Positions 51,746 through 62,943 of a stretch of 64,000 bases of DNA are shown here, piece by piece (the stretch's first letter is position 1; every line of letters begins with the position of its first letter). Under the pieces are notes generated by a model. The model saw only the letters and a program-made list of their open reading frames with translations, had not been told where the DNA came from and did not search any database. The position numbers were made by a program, and so were the translations under genes. Location: NCBI RefSeq assembly GCF_947623445.1, contig NC_135242.1:8866001-8930000 (forward strand), read 5' to 3'. This DNA is from Clavelina lepadiformis. Lineage: Eukaryota; Chordata; Ascidiacea; Aplousobranchia; Clavelinidae.

Positions 51746-53087
51746 ACTCACCCACACACATGAGCAAAAGCTAGATTTTTCTTTCATTCCATTTCCATTT
51801 TTTCAGCTCGTAGTCACGGATGCGTAAATAAGTTGAAAAGAGTGAATTACGAGTAAATTTAATTCAAAAGTAGATTTGCATTTAGGTTTTGAGATTTTTG
51901 TGTTAGCAGTGCATTACAAAAGAAACGTTAAGAATAATTGTAAGCAGCCTTTCCATAAACTTCACAAAATAGATAACATAGCTACGGAACAACCGTAGCC
52001 TATACTTCAATTAACCGCTAACTTTCGCCCAGATTTGTTTCACTTTGTAATAAATTACAATTATGGATATATATACCTCACAATATATGACAAATTTGTC
52101 ATAGTTTTAAGACAATATTTGTCTGGCTTTCACTACTTTCGATAAAATAGTTGCTTTTTATTTTTTACTTTGTTAGTTGTATAATTTCATGTTTAACGTA
52201 TTGATAGACAATGATAATAATGTCTACTGATGTTTGATGTTTATGACGTATAGAGGTATAACAAATTGCAAATTAACAATAAAAAATATCAAGTAAAATT
52301 ATGTGACTTTAGTAGCTATATGTTTGTATTACTCGCAAGGTATAAATTTCCTAGAACATATCGTAATATCCTGTTTCTCTAAACTGCCTGCAAACTATTT
52401 CCTGTCAAATGTTTACAGTTGCGTTTCGTGTTGCTTTCGAGCGTTTTTCGTTGTGACGTGTTTTCCTGGTGCTAATTGGTGCAGCTCTATATTACTATGG
52501 GTTAAAGACCAATGTATTCTTTGTCATTATCATTCTGCAATGACCCAGTCCTCAAGTCGTAGTTAATTTGGTTGTTTCGACACAGTGTTGCGTTTCACCA
52601 ATGAAGAAACAATATAATCAAGATAAATCGAAGAGTACAATTTTTCTAATTGACGTCAAGCCTATTAGACACCAAATAGCGGCAGTTGTATGGGCAGTTG
52701 TATGGGATTCAACATCAAACTAATCTTGTAAGCGGTCGAGCTGGCGTAGGCAGTCAAATTACGAACAATTTACCACCCAAAAATGCTGTATCCCAACAGA
52801 GATTATAGTAGTGTGACGTTTTGCATCACGTGCCCCGCATTCAGCTGGCATTCGCGTGAACACCAATCGTACACGATTTGGAGACAATAACGCACGTGGA
52901 TAACATCAGCTGTTACGTATTGAAACGCGTCTCCGTCATGCTTTTTTGTCGTAGCAGGATTTCCAACACAATTTCTTGTGCTTTGGTACAGAACACAGTC
53001 TAGTTTTGGTAAGTTCATGCAGGTATTTTAATTGATTCGTCTCGTTAGCCATCATTTAATTTAAAGGTGTGGTAAAGCTCTTCGAAG

Positions 53088-54778
53088 ATGACGTCAAACT
53101 TGGCTTCGTTTCTAGGCGGTAAGTTCATGTATAGTGTACATGGATGCAATGGAAATAATAATTATGTTAAAAAGTTTGTGGTTGAATTTTACTTGCAGGT
53201 TTTGCCGTATTGCTAATAGTGACGTGTTTTGCGTTCTTTATTTAGATTAATTCAGAACAACTTAAACATAACCATCTTTTGCATAAACGTTGCGTATAAG
53301 CGCTTATCACTGTTGCTACATATATACACACTTACATGTATTTCATCTCTGTTTTACTATTGTTTCTGTTTGACAGTTTTTAAGAAGTACACCAAAGTAT
53401 CCGAGAAAAGCGAAGCTAAATCTCATGGATCACAAGTTTTAAAGTAAAATGAAGGCTACATGTTACAATAATTATTGCTTCAAACTATTATCGCAAGTAA
53501 CATATATGATTGTTATAGACTCAGGCCAAGGAATTCTTCAAATGCGCATATCAAGCTCGTTATCTTCGATAAAGATGGCACCCTTACCAGTTTTGATGCG
53601 ATGTGGGCACCATGGTGCGAAGAGGTTGCTCAACAGTGAGTTTGTAGGCTAGTGATAAACCTGATTCTTCAGGACAGATCGTATTGGGATGCCAAGAGCT
53701 GATAATCGAGTAATATTTATGCTCTATAACGACATGTTTTAATATAACGCGTTCTGAACTCCCCGGGAGAATCTCGAAATTTGCTGCCTTATCTCGGCCG
53801 CCGTCTAATTTCCTGAACGGAAACAGCCACGCTGAAGCATTGTATATGTGAAAATACTTTTAGTGGTAGGACTTGCCCAAAAGTCGCTAATGTTATGATA
53901 TGTCTAATCGCACATTTTCGATTTAAAAATTCTGTTTTCAATGAAATAATTATTTTCTTAAGGCTGCAGAAGAAAACCGGATTAGACGTTTCTAATGAAA
54001 CATTTTGTTACTTCAACTACAACCCGAAAAAGAAGAAAATTGGAAAGGGCGCCTTGGCCGAAAAAACGCATCAAGAAATTCAAACTGAGCTGGCATGCAT
54101 TTTAAGTAAAACCTATTTGTTCGACTACGAAGAAATTTACCAGATTATTGTGAAAGTGTGGGACAGCGTCCAGTCTATGAAGCCTCACGTGGACCCGACT
54201 TGTAATTTAATTCCGGTATTTAAAACACTGAAGGCATCTGACATCAAAATAGCGATTTGTACTTCTGACAACAGGAAGAACACACTGCAAGCTCTAAAAG
54301 CTTTAAATGTACGTCACTTTGTGGATTACATCATGTGTGGTGACGATGTACAAAGCACGCCAAAACCAGCCCCAGACAACGCTCATTTTATTTGTTCTAA
54401 AGTTGGGGTCACTGAGAAGCACACTGCTATGATAGGTAAAGTTGCTGATTGGCATTTATAGTTGTTTCATTTTAAAGACTTTCTGTACTTACATCAAGAG
54501 TCTTCTAATTTTTCTCTAATATTGTTTCCGTAATCATAACTAATGATTTAATGACACCTTATCGCTTATTTGCAGGTGACACGCCTGCAGACACACAAAT
54601 GGGGAAAAGGAGTGGTCTCGGTTTGGTAATCGGAGTTCTTTCTGGAGTTGGCGACAAAAGTGATTTGTCCCCAGATGCTGACGTAATTGTGCACAACGTT
54701 GAAAAAAGCTTGCCTCTGATTTTGAATCCAGATTTACTTACTGATGCCAGTAATAGCATGAGCCTTTGCCTAGATTAA
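53088..54778 (+). CDS. HAD-superfamily phosphatase, copy 2 of a tandem pair
   Basis: Paralogue of the gene at 47428-49648. Exons: 53088..53118 (MTSNLASFLG), 53377..53443, 53525..53635, 53963..54435, 54576..54778; phases close to 294 residues. HAD motifs are intact: DKDGTLT (D48, D50), CTSDN, Lys in STPKPAPDN, and GDTPAD. Exon 2 encodes a charged linker (VFKKYTKVSEKSEAKSHGSQ) with no counterpart in copy 1. Exons 3 and 4 have exactly the same lengths as in copy 1 but differ at many codons, while exon 5 shares long identical nucleotide runs. An AATAAA lies near 54855. The function is a predicted phosphatase; substrate and location cannot be told from sequence. Confidence 0.88.
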
Positions 54779-55664
54779 TCCTATTATACACATTCGACTT
54801 TAGGAAAATTTACACATTCGTTTGTACTCTTTTCATATATAGTTTGTACTTTGTAAATAAATAGCTAGCAAATGTTGTAAATATCGATGTGCACATATCA
54901 CGTTTATGTTTTACCAGCTTACCGTTAAACAGTTGCAGTGTCACAAAACGAGTTGCGAAAAAAATATTTTTAAACATACAAAACCAATACTGAAGCCCAA
55001 ACAATCGAAAACATTTTATCAAACAAACGTTTCGGTCGATGCTACAAAAATTATCCATGTACCCGAAAACAATGATATACGACGAGAAGAAGTACATATT
55101 GCTATTGTACATATAAGTATTGCAGTAGAACAGGGCAAATGTGACTAACAAACAGGGTTGCCAACAAGATTATTTACCTCAAGGAGCGGTATTTGCCTCA
55201 AAACTGCGCAAATGTTGTTCTTGTAACGAGAAATTTCTTTAAACTTGAAATTCAACATTTTCAATTCAAAAAAAATAAAATTTTTGATCAAAAAATAACT
55301 TTTACGTAAAGTGTCGTAAACTACTGCAAGTTATTACGCAAAGTAGTGCGTAAACATTATAGCAAGCAATTAAGTTATTGTAAAACGCAATTTAAAAAAA
55401 AATTAAAGGAAGGGTGTATGTAAGGAATAAACTTATTTAAAAGTTTAAACTTTTGGTGCAGGAATTTCAATACGAGGATTTGCTCAAAATACTGCATTAA
55501 ACTCTTTTATCATACATTGTGGTGGAAACAAAGGGTCAAAAATTCAGCTAGGTGACCGAGATAGTCAACCAGCAAATGCAGACTTAAAATTACTTTAAAA
55601 GTAGCACACAAAAGTTGCTATATATAGCTAATTTCGCCTGTTTGGTTAAATTAAAACGGTGGTC

Positions 55665-56106
55665 GGACGATGCAACCCACGGAAGATTCAACCCGTGGAC
55701 GATGCAACCCACGGACGACCCAACCCACGGACCTTCCAACCCACGGACAAATAAACCCACGGAACATTAAACCTACGGACGATTTAACCCATTTACAAAA
55801 ACGTCTATGCAGTTTGGAATCAGGCGTTTGTTATAGTACTCTATAGCAGAATTGAAATGGTTTCATTAGCCCATACAGGTTAGCCTACTGCGACAGAACA
55901 CAATGACCACCTATTAAATCTCGGATAGCCTATCCATACTAGATTATGCAATGTCAGTACAGCAATATAATACACCTATACCACTGGTTACAAGTCCACA
56001 TCGCCACCAGAATACTCTGTTCGTCAGTCAGTTGATTCGTCCGTGGGTTGAATCGTCCGCGGGTCGAATCCTTCGCGGGTTGAATCGTCCGCGGGTTGAA
56101 TCGACC
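55665..56106. mobile_element. Foldback-like element with inverted 16-bp tandem repeat arms
   Basis: Left arm 55665-55792: eight exact-length 16-bp units of the form GGACGATTCAACCCAC. Right arm 56043-56106: four 16-bp units of the reverse complement, GTGGGTTGAATCGTCC, preceded by half a unit. The 250-bp loop between them has no recognised gene. The arms could pair as a long hairpin. No target duplication was identified. It lies between HAD copy 2 and chdh. Confidence 0.85.
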
Positions 56107-56614
56107 GAGAACCATTTAAAACAGTACTACAGTACAATTTCATTTGTACGTGCCCTACATTTTACAAACTTGTCCTCCTTTTCGGCAATGAAAATATGGT
56201 AACGCTATGTTTAAACTTCACTTGTTCCACTACCCTAATTCTGAATTGAACGCTTTACTTGCTTGTATAACTGATAAACACCCTGTTTAAACTTTTGTAT
56301 TTGTACAAACGCTTTTTTTCTTTACTTTTCGTCTGACTCAGCCCTTGTTTTTGAAGCGCTTTTTCTTTTAAAATCGCTAACCCCCTTTAGTTCGTTGTTA
56401 ATTATTGATCAATTATAAATGGTATTATCTAGTGGGCGCCTCTCTGTTGTACTTCGCAATGGTTAAGATCTAAAACTTGTACATTCACTTGAAAAAAAGA
56501 AAAACAGAAAACTAGAAGGATTTTGCACAAGGGTCAGCCGAAGACTTAAATACTTTACTATCATTTTAGAGTCATAGGCATTTAGCGATATCGTCGATTG
56601 AAATAATCACAAAT

Positions 56615-59600
56615 ATGCTGAGATATTTCAACATTGCTAAAACTGTACAATGTAAACGATTTTCCACTACCTCGATTAAAAAAAGGAGAGAAGACTTCAG
56701 CCATGTCATAATAGGGGCAGGTAAAGAATTTATACGATGAGAGCAGATTTTGCATTCAATTTTAGGGTATATGGTGCTTATTTATACCTACTTTCTAAAG
56801 TATTTGAACAATGGTCGTTAAATGAAGTAAAAAATTACATGCAGGTTCAGCGGGATGTGTTCTGGCACATCGTCTAACAGAAGACGCTAACCGAAAAGTT
56901 TTACTACTTGAGGCGGGACCGAAAGATAGAATGCTCAACTCTATACGACTGTCGTGGAAAATGCACATGCCAGCAGCGTTAACTTATAACTTATGTAATG
57001 ATAATTACAACTGGTAAGCTTACCTATATCTTGATTCAGTAATACAGAGATGACTAAAAAATGTTTTGTAGAACATCTGAAGTAAGTAGATCGGAAACTT
57101 TGTCGCAGGTATTACCACACAACACCACAAAAACGCATGAACAATCGAGTAATATATTGGCCGCGAGGACGTGTATGGGGTGGATCGTCTTCTCTTAACG
57201 CCATGGTGTACGTAAGAGGACACGCTTACGACTATGACCGATGGGAGACCGAGGGCGCTACCGGCTGGCAATACGACAAGTGTTTACCGTACTTCAAAAA
57301 AGCCCAAACTCATTCTCGTGGTGGAGATACATACCGCGGCGGGAACGGTCCCCTGCATGTTACTGATGGTAGGTAATTGTAGGTATACGTTTTCTAACAT
57401 AGCACCACCTGAGTTTGCCTTATGGTCTAAGTTAGGGGGTGTCTTAGTCTTGTCTACATCTGTACTTTTAATACGTTGTGATTAGTTTGAGCTTGTTTAA
57501 AGCGATACCGACCACTGAGATATCACGCCAGAAATATACATATGCAATATGTCATAAGATAAGTTATGAATAACAATAACATCATTATTTATATCTATAG
57601 ATTTAACAATATAACCTTATCGGTAACAGGCTCTCAGGATAACCCTCTCTACCAAGCATTCACTGAAGCAGCCCATCAGGCGGGTTACCCCGTTACAAGT
57701 GATATGAACGGCTACCAGCAGGAAGGTGTTGGTCCTATGGATATGACAGTACATGATGGACAACGATGGAGCACAGCGACTGCATATCTTAGACCAGTGC
57801 TTAATCGTCCAAATTTGAAAACCAAGGTAGATTCAGCAAGGTTTTTAACAACGTATTTATAACCTGACATTTCAATGTATTTTTTCTAGATTAACGGTAA
57901 CTCTACTCAGTTTACTGATTACTATAGACCGGGGTGTTCAAATGGCGGATCTCGATCCGGATCTTTTCAACTTTTTTTGTGGATCTTCCAATGTAGCCTT
58001 AAAACAATCTTGCAGCTGTAGCACACTTCACTTTTGACTTTTACAAAGTTATTAATATGTTGTAGGCCCTACAATGTAGGGTACATTTACTCAAATAAAC
58101 CACCATAAAATTTAAAGCATGTCCAATATGTTTACTATTCATGTTTAGTGGATCATCACGCTGTCAGGTTTGGCTGTGGTGGATCATGTCAGAAATCATT
58201 TGAACACCCCTGCTATAGACTGTAAAATTTATTTTTTTTATGTTTTGAATTATATCATCAGTAGCAACAAATAGCCGCTATCCATGGATATGAACCTTTC
58301 TATATACAGAAACTAAATGGTATGCCTTTCTTCAAAAGGTCAAATGTATTACAACAAAACTTCTATTCGACGGAAAACGAGCAATCGGAGTAGAATACGT
58401 GGAAAATGGTGTTACAAAGCAAGCTTATTCCTCAAACGATATTATTTTGTCAGGGGGTGCAATCAATTCGCCACAACTACTCATGTTGTCAGGAATAGGT
58501 GACAAAGCAACACTGCAAATTCATACAATGCAAAAGAGATCTGAATTAGAGATTTTAGATGCCGTAAAAAATAACTGAGCCGTTTGCAGGTGACTCCGAT
58601 GATTTAAAGAAGCTTGACATTCCCGTTGTGGCACACTTACCAGGTGTGGGAAAAAATTTGCAAGATCATTTGGAACTTTACATTCAGCAGAAATGTAGTA
58701 AGGTAGCAACAAGTAGCCTAATATTATAAATAAAACAAATAATTAAGCTATGGTGTAAGTCTTTATAGCGCTAATCTTTGACAGCCAATTACACTCTACA
58801 ACGAACAACAACCGCTGCGTATGATTAGAATAGGAGTTGAATGGTTATGGAAACAAACTGGACCGTGCGCCACCACTCACTTGAATGCAGGTGGATTCAT
58901 TCGGAGTAGACCGGGTCTAACCCATCCTGACATTCAGTTCCACTTTTTTCCAGCACAGGTGAACGCCTAACCATCACAACTTTCTAGAAATGACTTAGTA
59001 ACACTTCATTTACATTTCCATGTTACCAAAAGCTTGGGTGTTGTAGGTCATAGACCATGGACGTAAGACACCAGAATATCAAGCGTTCCAAGCCCACGTT
59101 GGTACGCTGCGAGCAACCAGCAAAGGATGGTTGAAGATAAAATCACGCAATCCAGCAGAACATCCTATCATTGAACCGAATTATTTAGACACAGGTGATA
59201 CAACGCAAATAATTTACAGTTTAATACAATTAAGAAAGGCCGTTTTTTGAAAAAATGTTGCAGTGTACATCTGTGTGTTTACCCTTTTTCAATTTGTTTT
59301 TATCTCTATAACAGAGATAGATCGATGGGAATTAAGGCAATGTGTCAAACTAACTAGGGAGATATTCCAACAGAAAGCGTTTGACGAGTTCCGCGCTGGA
59401 GAACTTCTTCCAGGAGATGAAGTAATTTAGAAAAAACTTTTCCTCGAGCAAAGTTAACAGTTCTTATATTCACTATTCGTTTACACGCAGGTTCAAACAG
59501 ATGAGGAAATAGATGCCCATGTTCGTGCGAAAGCTGACACCGCCTATCACCCGTCCTGCACCTGCAAGATGGGCTCAGTCGATGACCCTATGTCCGTAGT

Positions 59601-60002
59601 GGACTCGGATGCAAAAGTAAATTGTGTGACTAGAAAATTTTTCAGTCAAAGCTATTACAAGATTTGAACTAGATTTTTTTTCCAATACCTAGCAGGATGT
59701 AAACAAGTTTTGGATTTCGTGATTGTTATTGAAGTAGTTATCAGTATTTTATCACTAAATATAAACTTAAAAGCATTATGTAAAATTCGAATTAAGCGCT
59801 ACTATTATATATGTAGGTAATTGGCATGGATAACCTAAGGGTTGTGGATGCTTCCATCATGCCCAGTATCGTCAGCGGAAACTTAAACGCGCCGACAGTA
59901 ATGATGGCAGAAAAATTGTCAGATACGATAAGGGGAAAGGAACCACTTGTCATGCCTGATACACCCGTGTATCGCCCCGAACGCCTCGATCGTCAACGAT
60001 AA
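56615..60002 (+). CDS. chdh: Choline dehydrogenase, mitochondrial (GMC oxidoreductase)
   Basis: FAD enzyme of the mitochondrial inner membrane that oxidises choline to betaine aldehyde, the first step of betaine synthesis. Exons: 56615..56720, 56845..57013, 57109..57368, 57630..57826, 58339..58498, 58590..58702, 58785..58958, 59047..59194, 59315..59421, 59491..59616, 59817..60002; phases close to 581 residues (human about 594). The N-terminus ([20 protein letters not shown]) is a typical basic presequence. Then follow the FAD Rossmann motif VIIGAGSAGC (about 32-40), GMC signature 1 [19 protein letters not shown] (112-130), GMC signature 2 [17 protein letters not shown] (282-298), the catalytic His region [10 protein letters not shown] (H498) and GNLNAPT (541-547). 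Residue identity to human CHDH as recalled is high throughout, so choline is a better call than another GMC substrate. Intron 4 contains a hAT-type element. Convergent with mrps25; stops are 375 bp apart. Confidence 0.96.
57930..58212. mobile_element. hAT-type MITE in chdh intron 4
   Basis: 283 bp, ends CGGGGTGTTCAAATG...CATTTGAACACCCCTG (one mismatch) with identical 8-bp duplications CTATAGAC at 57922-57929 and 58213-58220. Subterminal GGATC motifs at both ends. Confidence 0.92.
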
Positions 60003-60376
60003 AACTTTTTCGAGGTTCAAAGAAGAAATCGTAAATTTCGTAGACTTTTGAAGTTGTAAATTATTGAGAAAAAAATTTTGTTTCTGCAAAATTGACAACA
60101 TTAAAGTTTGCAAAAATTTATGAAAGCTTTGCATTAACATCACGCATTCCAACGGATATATTTTCGATTTCGATCTGTTGATGGCTACTTTTGATCGTGT
60201 ATTCTATGAATGTAGAAAAAACGCAAAATGCAACAATGTGATTTGCTGATCTCAACCTTGATGCGTTTCTCCTAGACATGTGATTGTAAAGTACATACAG
60301 TGCATTCAACCACGTTAATAAATTCTGAAAGAACAGCTTGACAATGGCCAAAAATAAAGATAGGACCTTGAAAAGT

Positions 60377-61763
60377 TCAGTCATCTTCTTCTTTACCAAA
60401 CGGATACTTTTTAGGGTTCATATTACGGGTCCTTCCAGTAATGTTCTTTTTCTTATTACTTGGTATTACTTCATTTTTGGATGAGCATTCGACTTGGCTC
60501 TGACACTCACAGATGCATTTCCGTTTATATTCTCGGCCAAAGTTTGCTGGATTGGGTTCAACGGCTTTAGACTGTATTTCGATAAGTTCTCTATAAGACA
60601 GTTAATAGTTGTGAGAAAGAAAGCGGAATATACAAGTGCTGCCAATACCAGAGATGAGATATACTGAGATGAAATCAAGGCAGAGTTTAAGAAAAGGACA
60701 TACAAAAAACGTGTAATCCTCTGCCTAACCAAAATTTTTACATGCACTTAGAATCAAAAACTCTATTACAAATTTCACAAATATTCTATTTGCTGCATGT
60801 GCTATGAAACATGGTACTGTGCCATACAAATTCACCAAATATAATATGGTGTCAGTGGCCACAAACCATAAGATTTGGATTCATAATACTGTATTTACAA
60901 AATCACAGTAATATCTTAATGAGCTAGCATGGGATTAATTTCTTACCAAACTAACTATATATACTAGTGCCACAACTAAAACCTTAAACCTGTAAAGAGT
61001 TACTCAATTTTACTTACTTTGGTTTGCCAACAATCTTTTGAACGCGAGTCAGTATTTCAATTTGACTTTTGCCTTCCAAGTCAATATAAAATTTGTCACC
61101 ATCATCTGTAATTATTAACAATACAACCGGTTTTAGGAAAGAGTCACATGCTAAACATGCTCAGTCATTTTCATTTCATTCTATACTTACCTGTGTAAAA
61201 CGTAATAAAGGGTGTTGGGGTGAGATCCTTCATGCACAAAATCTGGACGTCAGGATTTTTGTACTGGAGTTGTGAAAAGTTTAATTCCACAAATTTCCTG
61301 AAAAAATTATTCTGTATATGTACCAAAAAAATGTATGCCGAATCAATGCTGTATATCTTACCATTCCAAAAATTTAGTGTGTAAATCTATCACAACAGAA
61401 AATGGTGATGTGATTTAGTTTACTGTTTTCGTAGCTCAAAACTCAAGCCTATTAAACATTTTTATAACAAAACATCATCAGTTGGTTATACAGTACTTCC
61501 TCGATTATCCGTACCTCGTTTAACCGGCATTCGATTATCCGGCCGAGTGATCAATGACTTTGGGAGGTCGTTTTACTTCGCATGATTGCACTTGCAACTA
61601 TCATATGCGTGATATTACTCTGGTTTTTATTTTTCAATTGACGTTGAACCGCCGCCGTAGCTACTACCGATTGAATGGTTTAGTGAGGTCCTCCGATTGG
61701 ACCCGGAGCGGCTGGCAACGGCCGAACCGGTGTCCGAAAAGACGATCTAACTTGATCATTTAC

Positions 61764-61818
<55 letters not shown>

Positions 61819-62943
61819 TCGAAACGAACGGAGGCTCCCGCTCGAGCTGCGGCGGCGTCGCCAGGAAACCGGCCGCCTCTCGCGTTTGTCGAGGTCAAGA
61901 AGCGCCCGTTGAGGCGCTCGACAAGGCACAAGTCTTTCACGGGCGTCTAGTACTCCCGCGGTTTCAAGTGACGCTGGTGAGATCATCCGCTCGGCGCTCA
62001 CATTCAAACCTGTGACTGCTTCGTAGAAGCTGTAACGCTGGATCACTCGGCTCGCGAGTCGATGAAGGACGCAGCTAGTTGCGTGAATTAGTGTGAATTG
62101 CAGGGACACATTGAGCATCGACGTTCTGAACGCGAATTGCGGCCTCGGGTTAATCCCGGGACCACGCCCGCCTCAGGGTCGTCTGTAAAGCAATCCCGGC
62201 GCACCCGTCGCCCGGGCGAATGCGTAGTCGGACGGAGACCTGTGTCTCCGCCGTCCCGTCGAAGTCAGCAAGGGTCCGGCACGCGATCGGATCGACGGCG
62301 GCGCGACGGCGACGACGCGCGGCGGATCGACCTCGAAGAGGTGTCCTCGTTTCGCCAAGTCGCCGTGATCGATCGCGAACGTCATCGATCCTCGGCACGT
62401 GTGACGTCTCTTACATTTCGGCCTGAGGTCGGACGAGACTACCCGCTGAATTTAAGCATATTACTAAGCGCCCGCGTCCTTCTGATCGAGGCTTCGTCCC
62501 ATAGCGGGTGTCAGGCCCATGGCGTAATGATGTAAAAATACAAATTCAATTATCCGTTTTTTTTGCTTATCCGGTCAGATTTTTGAAAATATTGACCCAA
62601 CTTGACCGGATAATCGAGGAAGTACTGTACCAATATAATAAAAAATACAGGCTACATAAACATATAAACTAAAACTTTTTTAAGGTAACAAATATATTAT
62701 TACTTGATGTTTAAATTACCTTGCACCGTCATGTAGATGCTTATTACTTTCGTAATTTCCAAAATTTATCATCATAATTTGTATGCTGTCTCTTAGCATT
62801 ATTCCCTGCTCGAGGTATTGCTTAGTACGAACGATAGGGTTCTTTCCTTGTAGCAAACCACGCATTGGGTTTGCTGCTCCATCTGTGGCCCTTTTAAACC
62901 CAATTGTTCGCCGAGCTAACAGTTGTACAGCCAACAAAACCAT
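60377..62943 (-). CDS. mrps25: Mitochondrial small ribosomal subunit protein mS25
   Basis: Structural protein of the mitochondrial ribosome small subunit. Exons: 60377..60590, 61018..61105, 61191..61297, 62720..62943; phases close to 210 residues. Core match to human MRPS25 as recalled: [59 protein letters not shown], and [18 protein letters not shown] before a basic tail ending KEEDD. The first Met gives a 26-residue extension ([20 protein letters not shown]...) that looks like a mitochondrial targeting sequence; the internal Met at 62865 aligns with the human start and would give 184 residues. Intron 1 (1.4 kb) contains the rDNA-bearing transposon at 61491-62627, opposite to the gene if the rDNA sense strand is taken as reference. 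Confidence 0.93.
61648..61818 (+). rRNA. 18S rRNA 3'-end fragment (inside transposon)
   Basis: The last ~170 nt of small-subunit rRNA, recognisable from CTACTACCGATTGAATGGTT, GTAACAAGGTTTCCGTAGGT and the terminal GGATCATTA. It begins abruptly at a slightly altered ACCGCC(G)CGT-like sequence next to transposon DNA. A few positions differ from the near-universal animal sequence (for example TTTACAGGAAG for TTTAGAGGAAG), so it is best read as a non-functional captured copy. Confidence 0.88.
62026..62183 (+). rRNA. 5.8S rRNA-like sequence, probably a pseudogene
   Basis: About 158 nt, full length for 5.8S, between ITS1 (61819-62025) and ITS2 (62184-62418). Landmarks: GGATCACTCGGCTCG, GTCGATGAAGGACGCAGC, TGAATTGCAGGGACACATTG and GAACGCGAATTGCGGCC. 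Compared with the conserved animal sequence there is a G for A in GAAGAACGCAGC and an extra G in TTGCAGGACAC, both in normally invariant regions. With its position in a transposon this argues that it is not a functional gene. Ends are approximate. Confidence 0.85.
62419..62524 (+). rRNA. 28S rRNA 5'-end fragments with internal deletion
   Basis: 62419-62470 matches the start of large-subunit rRNA (CGCTGAATTTAAGCATATTA, then CTAAGCG). The next block, about 62475-62524 (TCCTTCTGATCGAGGC, then GGTGTCAGGCCCAT), corresponds to 28S sequence that normally lies one to two hundred bases further in. The intervening part, including the usual GGAGGAAAAG after CTAAGCG, is missing. The copy is therefore internally deleted and ends where transposon sequence resumes. 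Confidence 0.8.

Larger units (their letters stand above)
61491..62627 (+). mobile_element. Pogo/Tigger-type DNA transposon carrying an rDNA segment
   Basis: Perfect 21-bp terminal inverted repeats: CAGTACTTCCTCGATTATCC (then G) at 61491 and its exact complement ending at 62627, flanked on both sides by TA (61489-61490 and 62628-62629), the target duplication of the Tc1/mariner-pogo superfamily. The left subterminal region (61511-61647) repeats CGATTATCCG-like motifs, as pogo/Tigger ends do. There is no transposase frame. The interior 61648-62524 is ribosomal DNA in the order 18S 3' end, ITS1, 5.8S, ITS2, 28S 5' end. The element is therefore non-autonomous. It sits inside mrps25 intron 1 without touching the exons. 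It is GC-rich compared with its surroundings because of the rDNA. Confidence 0.88.

Noticed and set aside
55665-55792. CRISPR array
   Set aside because: Units are directly contiguous 16-mers with no spacers, the genome is animal, and the array has an inverted partner.
61648-62524. A genuine chromosomal rDNA unit
   Set aside because: 18S and 28S are only end fragments, 28S is internally deleted, 5.8S has changes at invariant sites, and the whole is bounded by transposon ends.
61680-62535. Several open frames on both strands with Arg-rich products
   Set aside because: They lie in GC-rich ribosomal DNA (18S, ITS1, 5.8S, ITS2, 28S); the frames are by-products of composition.
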